DNA from: Phycisphaerales bacterium UBA3190
Lineage (GTDB): Bacteria; Planctomycetota; Phycisphaerae; Phycisphaerales; UBA1924
Assembly (NCBI GenBank): GCA_002364005.1
Contig: DEXG01000031.1
Span: forward strand, 1-51,167
Length of the DNA stretch: 51,167 nt
Direction: 5' to 3'
Part shown: in pieces, positions 34,420-41,423 of the stretch
How the letters are laid out: each line of letters opens with the position of its first letter
Position numbering within the stretch: position 1 is the first letter of the stretch
Program-made: the position numbers and the translations under genes
Notes under the pieces: generated by a model
Databases searched by the model: none
Told to the model about the DNA's origin: nothing
The model's input: the letters and a program-made list of their open reading frames with translations, nothing else

Positions 34420-35103
34420 ATGAAACTTGCAGCACTTATCGTTTGCGGCGCAGCCGCATCGCTCACCCTGGCCCACGGCGAGGACGCCGACTACGGGCTG
34501 GCGATCATCGATGGCGTCACCAGCGTCGGTCTTGGCGATCATGATGCCGGGGTCATCACCGAGTTCGGTGAGCGTGTTTTCGCGGCGGAGATGGGCATCA
34601 GCGGCTCCAACTGGTACGCGGATGAGCCGGGTATTTTTATCGCCGAGGGCTCGCTTCTGGACAACACCCAGGTGAGCTTCACGCTGACCTCGGCGCTGAT
34701 GTACTGGGACGGCACGGGCAGCGTGGGCTTCTCCCAGTCAGCCCACGCCATGACGCTCGGCTTCGGCCCGGCGAGTGTTTCGACCGCGTTCGACAACAAC
34801 CCCGTCGCCGGGTTCTCGATCAACTACGACGCGGACCAGGTCGGTGGGTTCGATGAGCACTTCGACTTTACCATCGACGCCAGCGCCGACGCGGGCGTCT
34901 ACCTGCTGGCGAACACCTTCTCGCTGAGCGGCGCAGCGGACTCGCATGTGATCTACACCGTGTTCAACGCGGGTCTCGAGGAAGACCTGCATGAGGAGGC
35001 GATCGAGTATGTCGAACATGTGCTCGTGCCCGCACCGGGTGCGGCTGGTCTGCTCGCCATGGCAGGCGTGGGGGCGATGGCCCGGCGTCGTCGAGCGTCA
35101 TAA
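34420..35103 (+). CDS. Secreted PEP-CTERM-like protein, paralogue of previous gene
   Basis: A 227-residue exported protein with a signal peptide (MKLAALIVCGAAASLTLAHG) and mature start EDADYGLAI. The end is a PEP-CTERM-like sorting signal: VPAPGAAGLLAMAG then RRRR. Its body is related to the previous gene, so a common ancestor was fitted with two different C-terminal sorting devices. AGGAGAAATGAC precedes the start. Both genes are presumably co-transcribed and end at the terminator at 35197. Confidence 0.75.
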   Translation: MKLAALIVCGAAASLTLAHGEDADYGLAIIDGVTSVGLGDHDAGVITEFGERVFAAEMGISGSNWYADEPGIFIAEGSLLDNTQVSFTLTSALMYWDGTGSVGFSQSAHAMTLGFGPASVSTAFDNNPVAGFSINYDADQVGGFDEHFDFTIDASADAGVYLLANTFSLSGAADSHVIYTVFNAGLEEDLHEEAIEYVEHVLVPAPGAAGLLAMAGVGAMARRRRAS

Positions 35104-35196
35104 TGAGCTCCAAACCCGGGGTTCGCGGGAGTGTATTCCGCGGGCCCTGATTCTGCGTTGTACAAACTTCAGCTCCTTGTACAGCGCTTGTGTTCA

Positions 35197-35230
35197 CCGC
35201 CCCGCCGAGTAACTGGTGGGGCGGTTTTTT
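35197..35230 (+). terminator. Intrinsic terminator of the exported-protein cluster
   Basis: A 10-bp stem (CCGCCCCGCC / GGTGGGGCGG, one G-U), 8-base loop and six T residues, 94 bases after the PEP-CTERM gene stop. Confidence 0.88.
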
Positions 35231-35258
35231 GCGCGGTTGGTTCCTATGGTTTGGGTTC

Positions 35259-36476
35259 ATGTCCATAATCGACCCCCACAAAAAACGACTCACCCGCATC
35301 TCCTGTGCCGAGCACATCGTGCCCTACCTGCGCCAGGAAGTGGAGGTGATGGGGTTTCAGATTCAGGAAGAGGACAAGGTTTCCGTTGCGGTTGGGGCGG
35401 ATCTGGTCGAGGCCCTGAAGTTTACCCTTCACCTGCGAACGGCCCAGCAGGTCTACTGGCTGCTCGATCGCACCCGGTGCACCTCGCTTAAAATGCTTGA
35501 GCAGTGGGCGCGTTCGTACCCCTGGGAAGAGCTGATCGAGAACGATGCGTACCTGAGCATCAGTTCCAGCGTGTCCCACCCCAGCGTCACCAACACCATG
35601 TACCCGAATCTGCTGCTCAAGGACGCGATCGTCGATCGCATCAAACAGCACACGGGCGAACGCCCCGACTCCGGGCCCGATCGGTCCGGGGTTGTGATTC
35701 ATCTCGTCTGGAAGGGCGATCGGGCGTGGATCTATCTCAATGTCAACGGCACGCGTCTGAGCGATCGGGGCTATCGCAAGCTGCCGCACCATGCGCCGAT
35801 GAGCGAGACGCTCGCGGCGGCGGTGCTCATGGGCATGGGGTACGACGGGACGCAGGCGCTGCTCAACCCGATGTGCGGCTCAGGCACCCTGGCGATCGAG
35901 GCGGCGCTGATGATGGCGGGTCGAGCCCCGGGGCTGATGCGCAGTGAGGCCAGCGCCCTCTACACCATGCTTGATGTGGATGATGAGTACATGGCCATGC
36001 GCCGGGAGGCCCGCAAGTCGGTGCCGCCGATCGCCGAGCCCATGCCGATCATTGCCAGTGATCATGATCCGCTGGCCATCGACGCCGCGATGCGGAATGC
36101 CAAGACGGCGGGCGTGGATCACCTGATCCTGTTTGAAATCAGCGATTTCCGCGATTCAACGGTGCCCGAGTTGGGGCCAGACGAACGCGGGCATGTGATC
36201 TTCAACCCCGAATACGGCATCCGACTGGGTGAAACCGACGAGCTGCGTCAGGTGTATCGCGATATCGGGTTCTTCTTCAAGGACCGCTGCGCTGGGTATA
36301 CGGGGCATGTGTTCACGGGGAGCCGGTCGCTTTCGACGCAGGTGCGGCTTCGTGCGGCCGGGCGATTGCCCTTTAACAATGGCAATATTCCCTGTCGATT
36401 GCTGAGCTATGAGCTGTATCGCCCGGGCGAAGATCCACAGGCACAAGATGAGGATTCGCCAAACCCGCCGGAGTGA
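35259..36476 (+). CDS. THUMP-domain class I RNA N-methyltransferase (RlmL-type)
   Basis: A 405-residue protein. The N-terminal part (about 10-180) is a THUMP-like RNA-binding region (KFTLHLRTAQQVYWLL, YLSISSSVSHPSVTNT, VNGTRLSDRGYR). Then comes a Rossmann methyltransferase: motif I NPMCGSGTLAIEAAL (203-217). The catalytic position shows FNPEYGIRLG (N316-P-E-Y319) where RlmL/TrmN-like enzymes have NPPYG. It probably makes N2-methylguanosine in 23S rRNA or tRNA. The start MSIIDPHKKR was taken as the Met immediately before the conserved region; longer reading would run into the terminator. The DUF1330 gene follows closely. Confidence 0.85.
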   Translation: MSIIDPHKKRLTRISCAEHIVPYLRQEVEVMGFQIQEEDKVSVAVGADLVEALKFTLHLRTAQQVYWLLDRTRCTSLKMLEQWARSYPWEELIENDAYLSISSSVSHPSVTNTMYPNLLLKDAIVDRIKQHTGERPDSGPDRSGVVIHLVWKGDRAWIYLNVNGTRLSDRGYRKLPHHAPMSETLAAAVLMGMGYDGTQALLNPMCGSGTLAIEAALMMAGRAPGLMRSEASALYTMLDVDDEYMAMRREARKSVPPIAEPMPIIASDHDPLAIDAAMRNAKTAGVDHLILFEISDFRDSTVPELGPDERGHVIFNPEYGIRLGETDELRQVYRDIGFFFKDRCAGYTGHVFTGSRSLSTQVRLRAAGRLPFNNGNIPCRLLSYELYRPGEDPQAQDEDSPNPPE

Positions 36477-36523
36477 TGGGTCGTATGACGGGTTCTGAGG
36501 TGCGGATGCCAGGAGCCCTGTTT

Positions 36524-36832
36524 ATGAGCCAAGAGACACACCGTTACGAGATCCTGATCGGCATGCGCGTCGATGACGAGGACGGCTACAAGCGTTACCG
36601 CGCGGGCATGACCCCGATTCTCGAATCGATGGGGGGCTCGTTCCGCTATGACATGCGGGTGAGTGAGTTGCTCAAGGGTGAGGCAACGGACCCGTTTAAT
36701 CGCCTGTTTTTGATGTCGTTCCCGGATCAGGCGACGAGCGAGCGGTTCTTCAGCGATCCGGGGTATCAGGCCGTCAAACGGGCACACTTCGTCGATTCGG
36801 TGCGTTCGTACACGGAGATCGCCCGTATTTGA
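36524..36832 (+). CDS. DUF1330 family protein
   Basis: A 102-residue dimeric alpha/beta-barrel-type protein: RYEILIGMRVDDEDGYKRYRAGMTPILESMGGSFRYD and LFLMSFPDQATSERFFSDPGYQAVKRAHF match the DUF1330 pattern. Unknown function; related folds include monooxygenases. The start behind CAGGAGCCCTGTTT is preferred over an upstream ATG that overlaps the stop of the methyltransferase gene. Confidence 0.8.
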   Translation: MSQETHRYEILIGMRVDDEDGYKRYRAGMTPILESMGGSFRYDMRVSELLKGEATDPFNRLFLMSFPDQATSERFFSDPGYQAVKRAHFVDSVRSYTEIARI

Positions 36833-36878
36833 TGCTCCCCGATTTCGGGTGCGTCTTGTTTTTTCTTTTGAATCTCAT

Positions 36879-36906
36879 TTGACCAGTGACCGATAGTGGG
36901 TAGTGT
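36879..36906 (+). promoter_or_regulatory. Promoter of the lysW leader
   Basis: TTGACC, 16 bases, TAGTGT, 11 bases before the ATG of the short lysine-rich ORF. The predicted transcript start is within about five bases of the ATG, so the leader ORF would have almost no 5' untranslated region. The remaining bases back to the DUF1330 gene contain a short CCCGA/TCGGG hairpin followed by a T-rich run near 36850-36870, possibly its terminator. Confidence 0.5.
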
Positions 36907-36916
36907 TGGACCACAC

Positions 36917-37018
36917 ATGAACCAGTTCTCGACCAAAAAAGCGAAACAGTGCAAAGCCAAATACGCCGCGAGCGTTTGGGCTGTGACTGTCGCTTGGGTC
37001 GATGAGCCGCTTTCTTAA
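36917..37018 (+). CDS. Candidate lysine-codon leader peptide
   Basis: A 33-codon ORF beginning MNQFSTKKAKQCKAKY. Lys occurs at codons 7, 8, 10, 13 and 15, all AAA; no Arg is present. In the downstream genes lysX, lysY and lysZ all 18 Lys codons are AAG. The stop (37016-37018) lies 29 bases before a terminator hairpin (37048). The leader's codons 18-23 (36970-36985) can pair with the terminator's 5' arm. The layout matches leader peptides of amino-acid attenuators, so I infer ribosome stalling at Lys codons when lysyl-tRNA is scarce. No Shine-Dalgarno is seen; initiation may be leaderless. It could still be a chance ORF. Confidence 0.5.
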   Translation: MNQFSTKKAKQCKAKYAASVWAVTVAWVDEPLS

Positions 37019-37061
37019 AAGCCGTTCAACACGACACCGATCAGACGCACCCCTGACGCTC
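36970..37061 (+). promoter_or_regulatory. Candidate antiterminator pairing
   Basis: GAGCGT (36970-36975), GGG (36978-36980) and GTG (36983-36985) can pair in order with ACGCTC (37056-37061), CCC (37051-37053) and CAC (37048-37050). That gives 12 pairs, and it would occupy the whole 5' arm of the terminator. The pairing starts right after the Lys codons, so a ribosome stalled at codons 7-13 would leave it free. A ribosome at the stop codon would not cover it directly, so mutual exclusion is not as clean as in the trp attenuator. Confidence 0.4.
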
Positions 37062-37080
37062 ACGCTCAGGGGTGTTTTTT
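37048..37080 (+). terminator. Intrinsic terminator/attenuator before lysW
   Basis: A 9-bp perfect stem (CACCCCTGA / TCAGGGGTG), 9-base loop and six T residues, 66 bases upstream of lysW. As no complete gene but the short Lys-rich ORF lies between the promoter and it, the terminator must be regulated or leaky for lysW to be expressed from that promoter. Confidence 0.85.
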
Positions 37081-37146
37081 CGTTTGCACTTTTTCCAAAC
37101 CGGCAACCAGCCAAGTCCCACAGCAAGAACCACAGGAGATTCAGCC

Positions 37147-37329
37147 ATGACCACCGCCACCATCACCGCCACCTGCCCTGAATGCGACGCCGCCATCAGC
37201 TTCGAGCGTGCCCCGCTCAACGGCGAGATCGCCCGCTGCAACGACTGCAGCGCTGAACTCGAGGTCATCAGCACCGAGCCCATCACGCTTGAGCTGGCAC
37301 CCGAGGTCGAAGAAGACTGGGGCGAGTAA
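37147..37329 (+). CDS. lysW: Alpha-aminoadipate (amino-group) carrier protein LysW
   Basis: A 60-residue acidic protein with two zinc-binding CxxC knuckles, CPEC (10-13) and CNDC (31-34), and the diagnostic C-terminus EEDWGE. The last Glu's gamma-carboxyl forms an isopeptide bond to the amino group of alpha-aminoadipate (or glutamate), protecting it while the side chain is converted. It contains no Lys at all. A CAGGAGATTCAGCC ribosome binding site precedes it. It is the first gene of a lysWXYZK operon, 47 bases before lysX, behind an apparent attenuator. Confidence 0.95.
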   Translation: MTTATITATCPECDAAISFERAPLNGEIARCNDCSAELEVISTEPITLELAPEVEEDWGE

Positions 37330-37376
37330 GCGATTCCCACGCACGACACGATGCAACGCACACACGGAGAGAACCA

Positions 37377-38357
37377 ATGCGAATCGCGATGACATACACA
37401 CGGCTGCGGGTTGAAGAGCGGATGCTCATCGACGCGTTCGTGGACCTCGGGGTCGATGTGACCCCGATCGATCTGCGGCATGTCATCTTCAACCCCACCC
37501 AGCTCGGTGAGTGGGCCCAGTACGACGCGGTCTTTGACCGTTCGCTGAGTCTCACCAACACGCTGACGAGTGTGCGGATTCTCGAGTCGTTGGGTGTGCG
37601 TTGCATCAACCCGTTGCACGCGATTGAGGCATGCAGCGATAAGCTCACCACGACGCTCGCGATGCTGCGTGCGGGTGTGCCGACCCCTGAGGTTCGAGTC
37701 GCTGTTGACACCGAGTCGGGGTTGCAGGGCATCGAGCAGCTCGGGTACCCCTGCGTGATCAAGCCCACCGTGGGCTCGTGGGGGCGTCTGGTCTCGCGTG
37801 TCAATGACCGGGATGCGGCCGAGGCGATCCTTGAGCACCGCGAGGTGCTGGGATCGGCGGGGCACCATGTGGTCTATGCCCAGGAGCACATCGACAAGCC
37901 CGAGCGGGATATCCGCGTGTTCGTGGTGGGGGGGCGAGCGATCGCGGCGATCGAGCGCCGGAGCGAGCACTGGCTCACCAACACCGCCCGCGGGGCTGTT
38001 GCGGCGGGGCTCGAAGTCAGCGATGAGCTTGCCGATCTGTCACAGCGAGCCGTGCACGCGGTGGGGGCGGATATCGCGGCCGTCGACTTGCTCGAATGCC
38101 CGCGTCAGGGCCTGCTGGTCAACGAGATCAACCATTCGATGGAGTTCAGAAACTCCACAACCACGACGGGCGTGGAGATCCATCGCCTCGTCGCAGAGCA
38201 CACGGTGGACATCGCAACGAATCACGCGTCGCAGCCACAGCCGATCGGCGGGTACATCCAACCCGCTGATCGCGGCTGCGGCGCACCGGCTGAGAGAGAG
38301 TCGGAGAGAGAGGTGGGTTCTGTGGGCGCATCTTTGAGGGGGGATGTGCTCACATGA
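37377..38357 (+). CDS. lysX: LysW-amino acid ligase (LysX, ATP-grasp)
   Basis: A 326-residue ATP-grasp ligase of the RimK/LysX group: NPLHAIEACSDKLTTTLAMLRAGVPTP, CVIKPTVGSWGRLVSRV, YAQEHIDKPERDIRVFVVGG and NEINHSMEFRNSTTTTGVEI. It attaches alpha-aminoadipate (LysX) or glutamate (ArgX-like) to the C-terminal Glu of LysW. The NHSMEFRN segment resembles bacterial LysX, favouring aminoadipate, but some enzymes accept both. About 45 extra residues at the C-terminus (after ATNHASQPQPIGGY) are low in complexity and beyond the family's normal end. Its stop overlaps the lysY start by ATGA. Confidence 0.92.
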   Translation: MRIAMTYTRLRVEERMLIDAFVDLGVDVTPIDLRHVIFNPTQLGEWAQYDAVFDRSLSLTNTLTSVRILESLGVRCINPLHAIEACSDKLTTTLAMLRAGVPTPEVRVAVDTESGLQGIEQLGYPCVIKPTVGSWGRLVSRVNDRDAAEAILEHREVLGSAGHHVVYAQEHIDKPERDIRVFVVGGRAIAAIERRSEHWLTNTARGAVAAGLEVSDELADLSQRAVHAVGADIAAVDLLECPRQGLLVNEINHSMEFRNSTTTTGVEIHRLVAEHTVDIATNHASQPQPIGGYIQPADRGCGAPAERESEREVGSVGASLRGDVLT

Positions 38358-39388
38358 ACCCGCTTCGTATTTCCATCGTCGGCGGCTCGGGGTACACGGG
38401 TGGCGAGATCATGCGTCTGCTGCTCGGGCATCCCAACGCCCAGATCGCGCAGGTCACCTCCCGCCGACTCAAGGGACTGCCCGTGTTTCGATCGCACCCG
38501 AACCTGCGTGGGCATCTTGATGTGAACTTCTCTGCGCCCGATGAGGTCGAGGCGTGCGATGTGCTCTTCCTGTGCATGCCACACGGCAAGGCGGCGGGCG
38601 AGATCGATCGCTGGCGTGAAATCGCCCCGCTGATCATCGACCTCTCGGCGGATTTCCGTCTTCGCAGCCCCGAGCGATACCAGCACTGGTACAACGAGGC
38701 CCACCCAAACCCGGAGGCATTGGCGACGGCGCAGTACGGGCTGGCCGAGGTCAACCGGGCCAACCTGGCCGGGGCATCGCTGATCTCGGGCGTGGGTTGC
38801 AATGCGACGGCCATGACGCTGGCGCTCAAGCCGCTGGCCGATGCCGGGCTGATCGGGCGGGCGATCTGCGATGTGAAGGTCGGTTCGAGTGAGGCGGGGG
38901 CTGACCCCAGTGCCGGTTCACACCACCCGGTCCGTGCTCGCACGGCCCGTACCTACAGCGCCTCGGGGCATCGTCACCTTGCGGAGGTCGAGCAGAACCT
39001 CGGCGCCGAGCTTGATGTCGACGCGACCATCACCGCCATCGACATGGTGCGGGGCGTGCTTTGCACCGCACACATCGAGACCACCGAACGGCTGGAGACC
39101 AAGCAACTCTGGAAGCTCTTCCGCGGTGCGTACAACGATGAACCGTTCGTGCGCATCGTTGCCGATCGGCAGGGGCCGCACAAGTTCCCTGATCCACGCA
39201 TCCTCGTTGGTTCGAACCACGCGGATGTCGGGTTCTCGATCGACGAGCGGTCGGGTCGCGTCATCACCTTCTGTGCCATCGACAACCTAGTGAAGGGGGC
39301 CGCCGGGTCGGCCGTCCAATCCATGAACATCGCCCTGGGGCTGCCCGAGACCACCGGGCTCACCTTCCCGGGCCTGCACCCGGCATAA
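38354..39388 (+). CDS. lysY: LysW-gamma-aminoadipyl-phosphate reductase (LysY/ArgC family)
   Basis: A 344-residue ArgC-type dehydrogenase: GGSGYTGGEIMRLLLGHP nucleotide-binding region (10-27), LCMPHGKAAGEI, IDLSADFRLRSPERYQ, and the catalytic C149 in SGVGCNATAM; HHPVRARTARTYSASGHRHLAEVEQ follows. It reduces the acyl-phosphate carried on LysW to a semialdehyde with NADPH. Translationally coupled to lysX. Confidence 0.93.
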   Translation: MNPLRISIVGGSGYTGGEIMRLLLGHPNAQIAQVTSRRLKGLPVFRSHPNLRGHLDVNFSAPDEVEACDVLFLCMPHGKAAGEIDRWREIAPLIIDLSADFRLRSPERYQHWYNEAHPNPEALATAQYGLAEVNRANLAGASLISGVGCNATAMTLALKPLADAGLIGRAICDVKVGSSEAGADPSAGSHHPVRARTARTYSASGHRHLAEVEQNLGAELDVDATITAIDMVRGVLCTAHIETTERLETKQLWKLFRGAYNDEPFVRIVADRQGPHKFPDPRILVGSNHADVGFSIDERSGRVITFCAIDNLVKGAAGSAVQSMNIALGLPETTGLTFPGLHPA

Positions 39389-39423
39389 ACGATCATCGAG
39401 TTCCGAGAGAGCAGAGATACACC

Positions 39424-40275
39424 ATGACCAGCAATACACCACAAACAATCGTGATCAAGGTCGGCGGCGGCGAGGGCATCGACCCGACCAACCTCACCCG
39501 TGAGATCGCCCAGCTCACCAACGACGGACACCGTGTCGTGCTCGTCCACGGCGGCTCGCACGAGACCAACATGCTCGCCGAGGCGCTCGGCCACCCCACC
39601 CAGACCATTACCAGCCCGGGCGGTCACCAGTCGCGCCGCACCGACCGGCAAACCCTTGAAATCTTTGAGATGGTGTACTGCGGCAAGGTGAACAAGGCGG
39701 TTGTTGAGTCGCTGCGTGCGGCTGGCGTTGATGCCATCGGGCTCAGCGGGATCGACGCGGGTATATGGACGGGGAGTCGCAAGGGAGCGATCCGTGCGGT
39801 TGAGGATGGCCGCACGGTGATCATCCGTGATGATCTGTCGGGTCGAGTGGAGTCGGTGGATGCGGACTTTCTGAACACGATCATGGATCTGGGGCGTGTG
39901 CCCGTGCTGACCCCGCCGGCGATTACGCCCGAGGGTGTGGCGATCAATGTGGACGCGGACCGTGCCGCGGCCGCGACTGCTGCGGCGCTGGGTGCCGACG
40001 AGTTGCTGCTGCTGTCCAATGTTCCCGGATTGCTGCTGGATCACACAGACCCGGGTTCGCTAATCGAATCGGTCGATGGCGACGGGCTGGAGATCGCGCG
40101 CGGCGCGGCCAAGGGGCGAATGAAGAACAAGGTGCTGGCGGCGGAGGAAGCGATCCGTGGCGGCGTCGCACGCGTCGTGATCGGAAGCGCCGGGGGTGAT
40201 CAGCCCATTCGTGCTGCACGCACAGGGCGAGGCACCGTTTTCACCCAAACCAACCCCACAATGGTAAACGCATGA
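39424..40275 (+). CDS. lysZ: LysW-aminoadipate kinase (LysZ/ArgB family)
   Basis: A 283-residue amino-acid kinase: IVIKVGGGEGI at the start, VLVHGGSHETN, GGHQSRRTDRQTLEIF, then VPVLTPPAITPEGVAINVDADRAAAATAAALGADELLLLSNVPGLL. It phosphorylates the side-chain carboxylate of the LysW-bound substrate, homologous to acetylglutamate kinase. The gene lies 35 bases after lysY, with a CGAGAGAGCAG ribosome binding site, and overlaps lysK by four bases. Confidence 0.93.
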   Translation: MTSNTPQTIVIKVGGGEGIDPTNLTREIAQLTNDGHRVVLVHGGSHETNMLAEALGHPTQTITSPGGHQSRRTDRQTLEIFEMVYCGKVNKAVVESLRAAGVDAIGLSGIDAGIWTGSRKGAIRAVEDGRTVIIRDDLSGRVESVDADFLNTIMDLGRVPVLTPPAITPEGVAINVDADRAAAATAAALGADELLLLSNVPGLLLDHTDPGSLIESVDGDGLEIARGAAKGRMKNKVLAAEEAIRGGVARVVIGSAGGDQPIRAARTGRGTVFTQTNPTMVNA

Positions 40276-41423
40276 TGACCAATATCGAACGCGAATCACT
40301 TACACAAGAAGCCCAGATTCTGTACGATGTGGTGTCACAGGCAAGCGTTTCTGGGGACGAACGCGGCGCGGCTCAGGTCTTCGTGCGTCATGCATGGGCG
40401 TTGGGACTTGATGCGCATATCGACGAAGTGGGCAACGCGATCGCCCTTCGATCGACGGTGAACGACACGCAGGACTGCGCCGTTCAGATCGCCCTCCTCG
40501 GTCATATCGACACGGTTTCGGGGTATATCCGTGTGAAGGCCGAGGGGGGCGATCTCTACGGGCGCGGGAGTGTCGATGCCAAGGGGCCTTTGTGCGCCAT
40601 GCTCGTCGCCGCTTCGCGTGCTCAACTTCCCGAGGGTGTGGACCTGCGCGTCGCTGGCGCGGTCGGTGAGGAAACCACCGGCTCGGTCGGTGCGCGTCAC
40701 CTGGCCCCGCGTTGGTCACCCGACGCTTGCATCATCGGTGAGCCGTCGGGGTTCGATGGTGTCACACTGGGCTACAAAGGGCGGCTGCTGATGACCGCCC
40801 GTGCCACCTGCCCCAACACGCATACGGCTGGGCAGCAGCGATCGGCGTGCGATCAGATCCACGCGTTCTGGGAAACCGTTCTGGAACGCGTCGCAGTGTT
40901 CAACGAGGGCATCGATCGGGCGTTCGACCAGATTCAGGCGACGCTGCGTGAGCTGGCCTCGACGAGCAACGGGCTTGAGCAGCACGCGCGTTTGGAATCG
41001 GGGTTCCGTTTGCCTCCTGCGTTGTCGCCACGGGAACTCATCGAGATCCTGCACGACACCCGCGATGCGCATCAGGGCGCGTTCCCGGAGCTGCGCATCG
41101 ATCTGACATTTGAGGGGGCCGAGGCCGCGCATGCAACCGATCGGGGTGACCCGGTGGTTCGGGCGTTGAGCAGCTCGATCAGGGCACAGGGGCACCGACC
41201 GCGCCCTAAGCTCAAGACGGGCACGGCGGATCTGAATGTGGTGGCACCGATCTGGAAGTGTCCGATCGCGGCGTATGGGCCGGGGGACAGTGCCTTGGAT
41301 CACACGCCCAATGAGCACATCAATCTTGAGGAGTATCAGACTTCGATCGAGATCCTGACGCGTGGCATCGAGACGCTCGCCCACGAGCTTCTGGCCAAGC
41401 AACGCGAGGCGGCGATGGCTTAG
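40272..41423 (+). CDS. lysK: LysW-lysine/ornithine hydrolase (LysK, M20 family)
   Basis: A 383-residue metallopeptidase of the M20/ArgE-DapE type: LLGHIDTVSG (first metal His), LYGRGSVDAKGPLCAM, GAVGEETTGSVGARHL, IIGEPSGFDGVTLGYKGRL, and at the end YGPGDSALDHTPNEHINLEEYQ. It cuts the isopeptide bond between LysW and the finished amino acid, releasing lysine or ornithine and recycling LysW. The matching aminotransferase (LysJ) is missing from the operon and must be elsewhere. Its stop overlaps, on the other strand, the last codon of the convergent HTH gene. Confidence 0.93.
   Translation: MMTNIERESLTQEAQILYDVVSQASVSGDERGAAQVFVRHAWALGLDAHIDEVGNAIALRSTVNDTQDCAVQIALLGHIDTVSGYIRVKAEGGDLYGRGSVDAKGPLCAMLVAASRAQLPEGVDLRVAGAVGEETTGSVGARHLAPRWSPDACIIGEPSGFDGVTLGYKGRLLMTARATCPNTHTAGQQRSACDQIHAFWETVLERVAVFNEGIDRAFDQIQATLRELASTSNGLEQHARLESGFRLPPALSPRELIEILHDTRDAHQGAFPELRIDLTFEGAEAAHATDRGDPVVRALSSSIRAQGHRPRPKLKTGTADLNVVAPIWKCPIAAYGPGDSALDHTPNEHINLEEYQTSIEILTRGIETLAHELLAKQREAAMA

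Noticed and set aside
36875..37126. An 83-codon minus-strand frame over the lysW leader region
   Set aside because: It lies antisense to the promoter, Lys-rich ORF and terminator, and has no ribosome binding site or known motif.
37019..37146. A lysine riboswitch (L box) before lysW
   Set aside because: The space is only about 130 bases, most of it terminator, and the L-box core and five-helix junction are absent.
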